Of a stretch of 64,000 nucleotides of DNA, positions 20,071 to 30,210 are shown in pieces; the stretch's first letter is position 1; every line of letters starts with the position of its first letter. Position numbers and translations under genes: made by a program. Location of the stretch: NCBI RefSeq assembly GCF_049243985.1, contig NC_135369.1, positions 21,168,533-21,232,532 of the forward strand, given 5' to 3'. The notes below the pieces were generated by a model that saw only the letters and a program-made list of their open reading frames with translations, had not been told where the DNA came from and did not search any database. This DNA is from Paroedura picta. Lineage: Eukaryota; Chordata; Lepidosauria; Squamata; Gekkonidae.

Positions 20071-20497
20071 TGTATGGCTGCGAAAGTTGGACCACAAGGA
20101 AGGCTTTTGAACGTCAAAGAATTGAGGCTTTTGAACTCTGGTGCTGGAGAAGACTCTTGCGAGTCCCTTGGACTGCAAGGCGAACAAACCGGTCAGTCCT
20201 AGAGGAGATCAGCCCTGACTGCTCTTTAGAAGGCCAGATCCTGAAGATGAAACTCAAATAGTTTGGCCACCTCATGAGAAGGAAGGACTCCCTGGAAAAG
20301 AGCCTAATGCTGGGAGTGATCGAGGGCAAAAGAAGAAGGGGACGACAGAGAATGAGGTGGCTGGATGGAGTCACTGAAGCAGTAGATGCAAACTTAAATG
20401 GACTCTGGGGAATGGTAGAGGACAGGAAGGCCTGGAGGATCATTGTCCATGGGGTCGCGATGGGTCGGACACGACTTTGCACATAACAACAACAACA
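20071..20497 (+). repeat. Bov-B LINE 3' end with target-site duplication
   Basis: The same C-terminal reverse-transcriptase blocks as at 230 and 14,266, ending in CAACAACAACA. ATCCATTCAA is duplicated on both sides (20,061-20,070 and 20,498-20,507), so this is a genuine 5'-truncated insertion about 427 bp long. Confidence 0.92.
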
Positions 20498-20734
20498 ATC
20501 CATTCAACAATCCATATAACAATCTGTCTACAGAAGTATGTTGGTCTTAAAGGTGCCACTGGACTCAACTATTTCCATCCATCTACAGAAATTTTTTATA
20601 CTGTTGCTGTCGAAGTCTTGCGGCGGTTCACAGGTAAGTTAGAATGAGACTTGGCCAGCAGTGATTGGTGATCTGGTCTTGCCAAATCTAACCTGAGAGG
20701 TAGATTACGCTGAGAAAAGCTACTGGCTACTACA

Positions 20735-20840
20735 CAATCTCGAGTAGTTATTATTTTATTATTACTATATTTATTGGATTTGTATACCACCCTCCCAAGC
20801 GGCTAAGTTGCTTATAAATATACACACTCTGCGCAATCTA
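20735..20840 (-). repeat. LINE 3' tail, antisense
   Basis: TATTTATTGGATTTGTATAC followed by CACCCTCCCAAGCGGC is the antisense L2/CR1-like 3' UTR seen elsewhere in the window. Confidence 0.5.
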
Positions 20841-20939
20841 TATGACTTGTTACATAATCGTGAGATGAAAAACGAGTCTTATTTAGTGTAGCAATAATAG
20901 CCATCTCCCTCTATTATTCCCACCTCCCACTCCAGGGCG

Positions 20940-21380
20940 CCCACACAGAAGAAACTTCCAGTCCTACACAACCATAGAAAGCCTCCGGAGAGGCTAGAGC
21001 GGGCCCTTTCCTCGCTAAGGCGTCACTAGCCGGGAGAGCCAATCCAGTCCCACGGAGGGCAGTCCGCGAGGCACCCGGAAGTAGAAGTGCGAGAAGGCGC
21101 AGGCGCAGTGAGTGCGGCGCTGATTGGGCGGGAGCGACGGTTGGAAGACAGGCTGAACGGTGAGCGGCGGGGCGCGCCAAGCAGGCGGTGGGGCCGGGCT
21201 CGGTCCCCGGGCGGCGGGGGAGCATGTGGGGCTGGCCGCGGGTCGGCTCCGTAGGGGACCCAACGTTCAGCTGTGCTGATCCCGCCAGGGAATCTCGGCC
21301 CGTCCCCTGCAGCCCCAGGTGGGCGGAGGCAGTGTTCGTGGCCCACCGTGCAAGGCGGGCGTTTTCGACTTAATGTGTTA
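20940..21380. promoter_or_regulatory. BANF1: CpG island between the two BANF1 copies; likely BANF1 first exon
   Basis: A compact CpG-rich block lies between the arms, 5.7 kb upstream of the BANF1 ATG and 4.4 kb upstream of the paralogue ATG on the other side. It has an ATTGG/GGGCGGG pair (CCAAT and Sp1 type) at about 21,122-21,131 and an ETS-like CTTCCGGGTG on the minus strand near 21,080-21,071. A good splice donor follows ACG at 21,160 (GTGAGC). BANF1 has a non-coding first exon in human, so an untranslated exon ending at 21,159 is plausible. Nothing in the sequence proves transcription, and no equally good donor is visible on the minus strand. Confidence 0.5.
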
Positions 21381-21664
21381 CGGCCCGTTTTCCCAGCGTT
21401 AACTCAAATCCCCGATTTAAGGAAGTGTTTAGTATTAAATGGATGTTCGGCGCTACATTTTAAGTTCCTTTTGCTTATTTGTTTTTTTGGAAGTTGGCTC
21501 CTCGCTGCAATTCTTGCAGTTTTGCACTGGAGGAGGGGATGTCTGTCTGGAGGTGCGTTATCTGGTGGGAGCCTGGGTTTCTCGCCCTCCTCGTTCTCCC
21601 AGCGACCCTATGAGGCCGAGAGAGACTGTCACACTGGTTCCTTATGATCCATTCTGTTTATTTT

Positions 21665-21919
21665 GAGCCAGCTTGGTGTAGTGGTTAAGAGTGACGGTCT
21701 CTAAGGTGGAGAGCTGGGCACTCCTCCACATGCAGCCACCTAGGTGACCTAGGACCAGTCACAGTTCTGTTAGAACTGTTCTAACACAGCAGTCCTGTCA
21801 GAGCTCTCTCAGCTTCATGTACATCACAGGGTGCTGTGGGGAGAGGAAGGGAAGGCAATTGGTAAGCCACTTTCAGACTCCTTCAGGAAGTGAAAAGCAG
21901 GGTATAAAAACCAACTCTG
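21665..21919 (+). mobile_element. tRNA-derived SINE, type A
   Basis: It starts with GAGCCAGCTTGGTGTAGTGG and runs to the GGTATAAAAACCAACTC tail. Confidence 0.85.
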
Positions 21920-22071
21920 TTTTTAAAATTTCTGCTAGCAGACTTGGGCGCTGTTGGGCAGAATGGTGGGGAAATAACTGGCTTTCAGTAGAAGAGTAGA
22001 AAATTTTATTTAGTGTTTTTAAGTAACATTTTGGAAATTTAGAAAAATAAAAGCGATACTTGGAGCCTTCT

Positions 22072-22346
22072 TGAGAGCCAGTTTGGTGTAGTGGTTAGGA
22101 CTGCGGACTTCTAATCTGATATGCCAAGTTCGATTTTGCACTCCCCCACATGCAGCCAGCTGGGTGACCTTGGACTCACTACGGCACTGATAAAACTTCT
22201 GACTGAGCAGTGTTATCAGGGCTCTCTCAGCCTCACCCACCTCACAGGGTGTCTGTTGAGGGGAGAGGAAAGGAAAGGTGATTGGAAGCTGCTTTGAGCC
22301 TCCTTTGGGTAGAGAAAAGCGGCATATAAGAACCAACTCTTCTTCT
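22072..22346 (+). mobile_element. tRNA-derived SINE, type A
   Basis: It has the A-box region GTTTGGTGTAGTGGTTAGGA, the TTCGATTTTGC B-box remnant, CTCACAGGGTGTCTGTTG and the ATAAGAACCAACTCTTCTTC tail. The 3' part resembles an L2 LINE tail, so L2 machinery probably moved it. Confidence 0.88.
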
Positions 22347-22439
22347 CCTCCCCATGCTGCTTGGATAATGTTGGGTAACATCAGCAAACAGGTGATTCTG
22401 CGTGCTTCTGCTGGCAGCTGCTCCTTGCAATACTAGTAG

Positions 22440-22600
22440 TGGATTATTAATTACATTTTTATACTGCCTTTCCCAAGGGCTCAGGGCAGGTTACAGCATA
22501 TAAATTGCAATAATAAAAGGTACTTAAAATAATTGAAATAATCAAATACAATGCAATTATTTATTCAAATTATTAAATTATTTAAAACATTAAATTGAGT
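22440..22600 (-). repeat. LINE 3' tail, antisense, AT-rich
   Basis: TTTTTATACTGCCTTTCCCA then GGGCAGGTTACAGCATATAA is the antisense of the L2/CR1-like tail, followed by A/T-rich decay. Confidence 0.5.
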
Positions 22601-24200
22601 GAAAATTGAGGACAGAACATTGTAGATGTTGACTGTATGTCATTGTACCCCCACTGCATAAAAGCCACAGCCAATTGCAGCGTTTGCCTGGTCTTCAAGC
22701 TGTTTCTTTCCAAAAATTCAAAATTATACAAGTGTTCAGTTCCTTGCTCCACAGCTTCTGAAATGTCAGTGTCTAAAGAATTGTCTCTCCTCGTAAGAGC
22801 CTGCATACCACCTTAGATCTGCCCAGTGTGCTTGACTGTCAGTTCCTTTCCTTGGCTTTGCTCACCTGGCCTCAACCAGAAATTTGTCTTTTTCACACCA
22901 GTTTGCCTGATCTATCTGTACAGCAATATCATTGCTCTTTTTTGGGATGGCTTGTAAGTGTCAGGTGCTCATTCTGGTCCATTCAGGTACCCTTTCAAAT
23001 CCCCTCTCTGAGCTTCCTGCTCCCCCCCCCCCCCTTTTCCATGTTCTTCCTCTCTCCAGGAAACATAGTCGCCCCATCACTACCTTCCTCCCCCCTTTCT
23101 CTTTCCCCTCTCCCGGAGGTGATGAGATGATGAGATTCGGTGCTCCACTTTGAAGTGTAAAAAAGCAGGAGCTGGCTTCAAACACTTCCTCTTGGGAAGG
23201 GTCTACTTATGTGCCTATAGAACCTGAATCCGATCTAAAAGCAGTGACACAGTCAATTTTCCTGTTCTACTTGTTGCCTTAGCTGAGTTGCCTTAGCCTG
23301 TGTGTCCTGTCTTCAATAAAACCAACTTTCTGGTGAAGTACGGGTGTCGGTAGTCACTAGCTTTTGGATATTGAGGAGGGGGCTCCACAACTGCACTATC
23401 TGCTGGGGTTCTTGACAGTAAGACTTATGTCACTCCTCCAAAGGGGCTTGTGTTGATATTGAGAAGAGGTACTTGTATGTTATAGTCCAGTGATGGACGG
23501 ATGTTCTGGATTCTCAAGAACAATACAGTATTGGATTCACTTAGCATGGTTTGTTCTTCTCTAGTTAGTTGGCTTTATTAGCATGTGGAGGGAACTCCTG
23601 ATTGGAAGGCTGTTTGGAGGCCATTCGTGACTTTTCAGGAGGCAACTTTCAGAATTAGGGTGCTGGCCTGAATGTACCCTTGGTCTGATCTAGCAAGGCT
23701 CTTAAACTTTGAGCATGGGTGATTCTATTTTGATCCTGCACCTTCTGTGCTCCCTTTCCCTGCCTCTGTTGCAGGGCATTTTTGTGCATGGTGATCCTCA
23801 CTGGTGCTGAGTATTGGCACCATTGCAAGGGACTTGGTGAAGTGGGGAAATCAATGTTACCTTATGTATGGCACTTTTTTAAATTTAAAAAAAATCTCCA
23901 TTTCTTCTGAGCATAAGGTTTTGTGTATGGTGAGGGGTTTGAAGTAGTAATTTGGCAAAATGTCCTGAGCCTCTCTCCTGAGGATAGAAAAATATTCTGG
24001 ATGATTTGGTGGTGGTGGTGGATGTTCCTAGCCTTGCAGTGCTTGGTTCGTTTCTCCTTGTCTTGAAATGCTCCCTTCTTCAGCAGGCTCCTACATGGAG
24101 CAAGCTGCCTCATCCCTGTTGAAAGGGAACATTTGGGTGTGGTCGACGTTTTCCCCTTTGGGGATCCCTGCCAGTAACCGTAGGAAGATGGAACATAGGG
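22600..24200. other. Unassigned spacer DNA
   Basis: No gene or repeat is recognised. It would be part of the first intron of BANF1 if the first exon at 21.1 kb is right. A long C-run lies at about 23,024-23,034. Confidence 0.35.
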
Positions 24201-24206
24201 TGGGGT

Positions 24207-24425
24207 GACACAGAGCCAGTGTGATCTTGCGATAAGAGACTACAATCTGAGACACCCCAGTCTGAATCCTTATTCTTGCCATGGAACTGTGTTTGGTGAC
24301 CTTGGGCCAGTTGCATTGTCTCAGCCTACCCTACGTCACAGGGTTGTTGTAAGAGGGGAGAATGATGACAGAAGCCACTTTGGGTTCCCATTGAGCAGAA
24401 AAAAATGGAGTATAAATTAAATAAG
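24207..24425 (+). mobile_element. tRNA-derived SINE, MIR-like type B
   Basis: It shows GACCTTGGGCCAGTTGCA, the CACAGGGTTGTTGTAAG block and GCCACTTTGGGTTCCCATTG before an A-rich end. These are diagnostic for the second SINE type in this window. Confidence 0.7.
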
Positions 24426-24439
24426 TAAATATTCTATGG

Positions 24440-24514
24440 CAGGGGTAGGCAACCTGTGGTCCTCCAGTTGTTCAGTCCATGAACATCTGGAGGATGACAG
24501 GTTGACTACCCCTG
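24440..24514. mobile_element. Palindromic hAT MITE, 75 bp
   Basis: CAGGGGTAGGCAACCTGTGG at the left is mirrored by CAGGTTGACTACCCCTG at the right. A perfect 8-bp duplication TTCTATGG flanks it (24,432-24,439 and 24,515-24,522). Confidence 0.93.
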
Positions 24515-25832
24515 TTCTATGGTGCCTATAGAGACTTGGCTGCATTGAGTCAAATATGACATGAAGGAGATCACAGAAACTGCCCTTGGTTCTGCCATCT
24601 CTTCTCCCATATCTGGAGGGGGGGGGGGGTGAGTGCTTTTTCAATGTACTTGGCTGTCTGTACGTCTCTCCCAAGCATCCTTCTGGTCAGGAGGTGTATC
24701 CCGGTGAGGGTCTGGAAATCAATTGGGCTGGCTGTGCCTCTTGAGTTCTCAGGGCTGTGTGTGGCAATGCTAGCTGGTGAGGAAACATGTTGGGTGACAT
24801 CAGCGGCTAGACGGAGGAGTGTGGAACATTTCTGTTGGGAAGTTCAGGGCCGAGTTAGTTACAGTAGCAGCTGGTCCTTCTACTTGGAGGCAGGTCAGTG
24901 TTGAATAGCATAGGGAAGGGAAGGTAGGTCTGTGTAATTTAAGAGCAGTGCAAAATCCAGCCTTGCCTTATGCAGTGATGTGGGTTTTCTGGGAAATTTT
25001 TAATTGGAAAAATTTCTAGAAAACCTTCTGATTCAAGTTTAAATAATTTCATAGTCTACTGTTCGCATGTACATCTCCGACTACTGTAGATAACAGACCA
25101 TATTGAGATATGTGGGGTGGGAAAATTTCCGTAGGTGGGAAAATAGTATTGCAACTTTTGCAAAAGTGTCTCCTCTTGGAACATCTCCCTCCTCACATCA
25201 CTAATCCTCTCCCCCTCCAGTGTTTTTTCTTCATCCAATCCCCAAGAATTTGAGTTTTTGCCTTTCAAAATAGCACTTGATTTTGACCTTCACGTTTTTT
25301 TAAAGGTTTTTTGGCTCTTTGCTTGTTTTAGTTGTTTTTTTTTCTACTGCTGCTTTACTTCTTTCAATTTTTTAAAATTATGGTTTTTGTTACTTGTATG
25401 CAAGAGGGGAAATATATCAGTCCACATATATAAGTAACTGACTTGAGGGCGGAACTGCAAAGAGGGTGAGCCTGCCTGACAGTGGGTTCTACAACCCTTA
25501 CCCAAATGAGCCCTTTTATTCTTGAAACGGAATGTCCCACCCCTCTTGCATTCCTGCGTTCTGCAGGGGGTTGGACTAGATGACCCTGGAGATCCCGTCC
25601 AAATCTATGATCCTATGATTCTTACTTTTTACGTACTGAGACAGATACATACCTGAAATGTATTGATTTACAGTATATCTACTTAGCTGCTACAGCATAA
25701 AGATTTCAGGCGAAATAGACTAACTTGGCATCTGGTGTTCAGTGCTAATATTGACAGTTTCAAACCTGGAACAAAAAGTCTGCAGAAGAAGAGAGAATTT
25801 GAATGCTCTTTGCACCCTTGAAAGGTCTAAAA

Positions 25833-25919
25833 CAGGGGTAGTCAAACTGCGGCCCTCCAGATGTCCATGGACTACAATTCCCATGAGCCCCTGCCAGCAT
25901 TTGGACATCTGTAGGGCTG
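25833..25919. mobile_element. Palindromic hAT MITE, right-arm copy
   Basis: A perfect 8-bp duplication GTCTAAAA flanks it (25,825-25,832 and 25,920-25,927). It is the orthologous insertion to 17,220-17,333 in the other arm. Confidence 0.9.
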
Positions 25920-26093
25920 GTCTAAAACAAAAGAATCATTGTGCCTTGGTTCCGTGTTGTGCTTCACGGGGTCACTGGCCAGCAGGGGGTGCTGGTATCC
26001 TTTTTAGCGGCTCCAACATCCCATGTTGCCTTATTTAGCAGCAGTGCAACCCAGGCCAGCTGCTGCCATCCTCACTCATTGCCTTATCTGGAG

Positions 26094-26633
26094 GCAGCGG
26101 CACTAAGGGGTCAGAAGTTGCACACAGCCGGAGTACACAACAGCAACACACATCCTCCCTTTGTCTTCTAGCATGACTGGAGAAATCACAGCCACTTAAC
26201 AACTGACTGTCGTATGGCCAGAGGCCAGATTTTCAGAAGTTGTGTCTTTGAAAAGACATTGTTAAAATCATGGCATGAAAACTTCTCTTGATCTGTTTTC
26301 TCTAAAATTGTCTTGTTACATCTTATGATAACCCCACCTAAAATTTGGAGTAGTTTATCTAATTTTGGGGTGTGTGAATATTTTCACGGGGGGAAAGACA
26401 CCAATGTGAGTAGAATGAATCTACAGGACCAACTTCTTGAGATCCTGTACCTGCAAAAGTTAGCTGGTGATGCCATAGTTGACTGGATATTGCCCTGCCT
26501 AACTAGTACAGTTGTTTGGAGAACAGTAATAAGGTTGCCTTTACTGTTGCTGTTTTCTGAAGCACCCCTACCTGGATGATACCTGAGGATTTTGCTTCTT
26601 TTCACTGAAGTGCGGTTACCTGCAAGAGACTTT
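26094..26633. other. Right-arm-specific segment
   Basis: Matching to the left arm stops at CCTTATCT near 26,093 and resumes at CCCAGAGAAGACTG near 26,632. In the left arm these points are next to each other (about 17,043-17,052). No inverted ends or target duplication are obvious. It may be an insertion here or a deletion there. Confidence 0.6.
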
Positions 26634-26907
26634 TAGCCCAGAGAAGACTGCCGATTCTGGAAGAACTGCCAGTTGGGTCATGGCAGCACCAGAGCTGCCT
26701 GGTTTAACCCTGGCTGGGAATGTAGACGGCTAAAGCTTCCTTCGACATGGACTCCTTGATCTCTTCTTTCATGGGACAGGCAAAAAGTCAGCTATGATGA
26801 TAGCAGCTGACCTAGTGGGTTAAGTGATATTCCGTCTTAACCTCTTAATCCTGATACCTGGTTGATCCTTGGTTTTCTTCTTGCCCACAGGCAGAGCAGC
26901 AGCCAAA

Positions 26908-28204
26908 ATGACCACCAGCCAGAAGCACCGGGATTTTGTGGCAGAACCCATGGGCGAGAAGCCTGTCGGCACTCTAGCCGGCATTGGAGATGTACTGGGC
27001 AAGAAGCTGGAAGACAAAGGCTTTGATAAGGTATCTTCTGGGTTCTGAAAGGCATGTTGACTTACTGCCAGGGGTAGGGTGGGGGGCTGATTAGCCTGGC
27101 AGGAGGGTTGGGCCTTAATGCATCAGTCCTTTGCAGCTGTTCTTGAGAGGGGGCTGCCAAGGGACTGGCATAAGGCATATGTCCGGTGCTGTTGGACAAA
27201 CCAGCATGCTTCCTACAACCAGCTGTTCCAGGACTTTGTGACTGCTATGTTAGGGCATGGTCTGAAGGCGTAAGATACAGCTGCGGGAAAGTAGGTCTTG
27301 GTGTAGACAGAAGAGGAAGAACTGGTGTTTTTCATACCCTGCTTTTAAAGTGACTTACAAACACCTTTCCCTTTCCCCAGAACAGGCAACCTGTGAGGGA
27401 GGTGGGTATGAGAGAGTCCTGACAGAACTTCTCTGTGAGCTCTTAGGAGAACTGTGATGAGTCCAAGGTCACCCATCGGACAGCATGTGGAGGAATGGGG
27501 AATCAAGTCTGGTTTGTCAGATTAGAAGCCACTGCTCTTAACCACTTCACTATGCTGGCGCCCAGCATGAAATAGCAGGCTCTTCCTTGTGCTGGACTGG
27601 GAAACAGCGTCGTGTGGTGGTTAGGAGCACTGACTTCTAATCTGGCAAGCCAAGCTTGATGCCCAGCTCCTTTGCATGCAGCCAGACTTTGGGCTGTTCT
27701 GACTCAGCAGTAATATCAGGGCTCTCTCAGCCCCACCTACCTCGCAGGTGGCTGTTTTGGGGAGAGGAAAGGGAAGGTGATCGTAAGCCGTTTTGAGACT
27801 CCTTCTGGTAGAGAAAAGTGGCATATAAGAACCAACTCTTCCTCTTCTTCTACTTCATAGGGTATCTGTTTTGAAGAGAAGAAACGGAAGGTGATTGTAA
27901 GCCTCCTTTTGGTAGAGAAAGTGGCCTATAAGAACCAATTCTGCCTCTTCTTCTGGGTGCTAGTCTTGCAGTTTTGACTTTGGCTGGTAGGTTTATAGAC
28001 CTCTGGTTTCACTGCCCCAGCTGCTCACGCTACACATTTCCCCCTTTGTGAACCTAGGCTTACGTGGTGCTCGGGCAGTTCCTGGTGCTGAAGAAGGACG
28101 AAGACCTGTTCCGCGAGTGGCTGAAAGATACGTGTGGTGCCAACGCCAAGCAATCCAGAGACTGTTACGGCTGCCTGAGGGAATGGTGCGACGCCTTCTT
28201 GTGA
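26908..28204 (+). CDS. BANF1: BANF1, barrier-to-autointegration factor (BAF)
   Basis: Coding exons 26,908-27,030 and 28,058-28,204 join in phase to an 89-residue protein, the full family length. BAF is a small dimeric protein that bridges double-stranded DNA, binds LEM-domain proteins and lamin A, and helps rebuild the nuclear envelope after mitosis. The sequence shows [10 protein letters not shown] at the start (Ser4 is the VRK1 target), Ala12, the helix-hairpin-helix with GIG at 25-27 and Val29, and [10 protein letters not shown] at the end. From memory of the human protein it differs only at S22T, E28D, E36D, R37K, E65D and F78Y. The 1.03 kb intron is GT-AG and contains SINEs. The exon acceptor is at 26,890; at least one untranslated exon must lie upstream, probably at 21.1 kb. 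The neighbour on the other side of that island is its inverted paralogue. Confidence 0.97.
27308..27955. repeat. Three-SINE cluster in the BANF1 intron
   Basis: Type A SINEs at about 27,308-27,558 (minus), 27,600-27,846 (plus) and 27,847-27,955 (plus, 3' part). They mirror the cluster at 15,702-16,350. Confidence 0.85.
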
Positions 28205-28723
28205 ACATTCTGGTTCAAAACCTCGGTGGATGCTGTTGGGGGCTTTTGTAGTTAGCTAGAGGTTGAATCTTCCTTCCTCCCCACTTGTTTCTTCCTTGTG
28301 AAACTTCCAGCATCTAAAATGTGTCCCTGGGATGACCGCTCCTATTGCCAGAAAATATTTTTGTTACCACAGTCTTTTAATCAAACATCTTTTCCTTCAT
28401 GGAGGGGATTGAGGAAAGGGGGAGGGGAAAATCCGTTTTAAGGCTTTGTAGAATCAGATCTCTTTTGTGTGGCTTCGATAGATTCCCTTCGGCTGTCAGG
28501 CCAGCTGACTCTTGAAGCCTTACCCGACTGTTGATTTAAAGGGAGATTCATTTTCGTCTCCCTCAATTTTGATATAATTGGCCTGAGAATTAACTGTTTT
28601 GTGAAATGAGTGATGCATATTTAAATGACACCATTATTTGCCAACAGTGTTGGATCCTCCCACCTAACTTTTATGCCACTTGTTTAAACGTTAGGTACAA
28701 AAATCATTGTAAAGTTTTTAAAC

Positions 28724-28729
28724 AATAAA
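28724..28729 (+). terminator. BANF1: BANF1 poly(A) signal
   Basis: AATAAA 520 bp after the stop codon, followed by TGAGCTGTGTTGATGTT, a GU-rich downstream element. The 3' UTR sequence is well preserved in the other arm. Confidence 0.8.
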
Positions 28730-28929
28730 ATGAGCTGTGTTGATGTTCAGCCTTCTTTGAAACAGAATTGGGAGAATGGCTGAGGGGGTGGTACACTTGG
28801 CGGGTTGCCTTCTCTGAATGGAGAGTAGGATTGAGTGGTGTCCAGACTAGGCCCATATTCTGGGAATGTGCAATACACACAGCACCTACCTGGAGTAACA
28901 AAGTGGATAGTCATTGAAGACTTGCCTGT

Positions 28930-29264
28930 TTCCTGCTAGGCCAGGACTTCATGAAACCTTGAGGTTTCTTGATGGCCCTAGAAGGGTTTCCCAAATGGGT
29001 GGGAGTTAATTGTTATATATTTTTTAAATTTGTTAAACATTTATCAAATGATATGACCATGTATGGTCACGTCAACCCACACACACCCCCTCCCCCATAG
29101 CCAAGGATGGGCCTGGAGGGAGTGGGAAGGAGGGGTCCTGGGTGTGCATGTACATAACTATGCTTTCCAACCATAGTCTATATGATCATGCCACTTCTGG
29201 GGTTTCTCAAAGCCTGAAGAACGTTTCAGCAGTTTCTCAGTGGTACAAAAGTTGAGAAAGGCTG
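28930..29264 (-). mobile_element. hAT MITE of the AGCCT family, right-arm copy
   Basis: On the minus strand it begins with CAGCCTTTCTCAAC at 29,264 and carries the family phrases. It is uninterrupted, unlike its counterpart at 12,841. Confidence 0.75.
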
Positions 29265-29514
29265 TGCTATGTATTTGGCCTGTAAAGTGTATCTGAAGAA
29301 ATTAACTTTATGAGAAGAGTAGGAAAAAAATACGTATGCCTATAATAACAAATTGAACTAGATAATTGTGAAGAAAAAGAAAAAAGAATTTGAACTTTAA
29401 AAATTGCAATGAACTTTTAACAAAGTTAAACGTTCTTAAAACACAAGCAATTCACTGAGCCGTTTCCAGCCTACTGTTACAAAACTTTAAAAGAAGTCTG
29501 CCCATCCAGCCATC

Positions 29515-29830
29515 CATTTGATTTATAGACCCCCACTCTCAGTCTGGCCATCTCATGGCAGTTTAGAAAATATATAGATCAATAAAAATCAATGTCCTGA
29601 CTCCCTTGTGGATCTGCTCCCAGTCTTTGGTTTTTTCACAGATGACTCTAAACTGTGCTAATCCGGGGAAGCCCAGATTGTAGAAGGCAAGGAGGGATCC
29701 ACAGATTAGTAACTCCAGTCTCTGCCCTGGCCTCAACCAAACGCCTGGCGGAAGAACTCTGTCTTGCAGGCCCTGTGGAACCCAGAGAGCTCTGTCAGGG
29801 CCTTTAGCAAATTCACACCCGCAGAGTGAA
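29515..29830 (-). repeat. LINE 3' region, antisense
   Basis: CCTCAACCAAACGCCTGGCG followed by GAACTCTGTCTTGCAGGCCC matches the antisense LINE at 38,590. Both are pieces of one L2/CR1-like family. Confidence 0.6.
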
Positions 29831-29984
29831 AAACAAAGGGAAAATGTCAGCAGATACTTTTTAAAAAATCCGGGGATTCCTCCATTTTTAAGCACAGTAC
29901 AAGCAGCCTTCAGTACTTTGTGGCCTGGGGGGCCTACCACTCAGTACTATAGTTGGCGTACTTTTCATAGAATTTTCTTGCCAA

Positions 29985-30210
29985 GAAAAACAGGGTGGTT
30001 TGCCAGGTCCTTCCCTGTGCCTCTGCAATTGGCCTGCGGGCTGTGAGCTCCACAGTTCACCTCACCACGTTGAGGAATACAGTAGGACTTCAAGGGGATG
30101 ACCATGAACCAACTAACAGAAGCAGTCAGAAATGGGCCCATGGCGAAGATTTTCCTATAGAATCACTGAGGGTTGGACACAACTGAACGAATAACATCAT
30201 CACAAGCAGC
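29985..30210 (+). repeat. Bov-B-tailed SINE-like fragment
   Basis: It ends with GGGTTGGACACAACTGAACG followed by AATAACATCATCAC, which resembles the tail that SINEs share with Bov-B. The body is diverged. Confidence 0.4.

Larger units (their letters stand above)
24809..29266 (+). repeat. Right arm of the large inverted duplication
   Basis: This is the reverse complement of 12,839-18,343 and carries the conserved BANF1 coding exons. The inner edge is where AGACGGAGGAGTG stops matching; the outer edge is GTTGAGAAAGGCTGTG. A segment of about 540 bp (26,094-26,633) is absent from the left arm. Confidence 0.93.

Noticed and set aside
12839-29266. Assembly artefact or collapsed haplotypes as the cause of the inverted repeat
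   Set aside because: About 4% divergence, three different large indels and copy-specific nested insertions with proper target duplications are hard to explain that way, though long reads would settle it.
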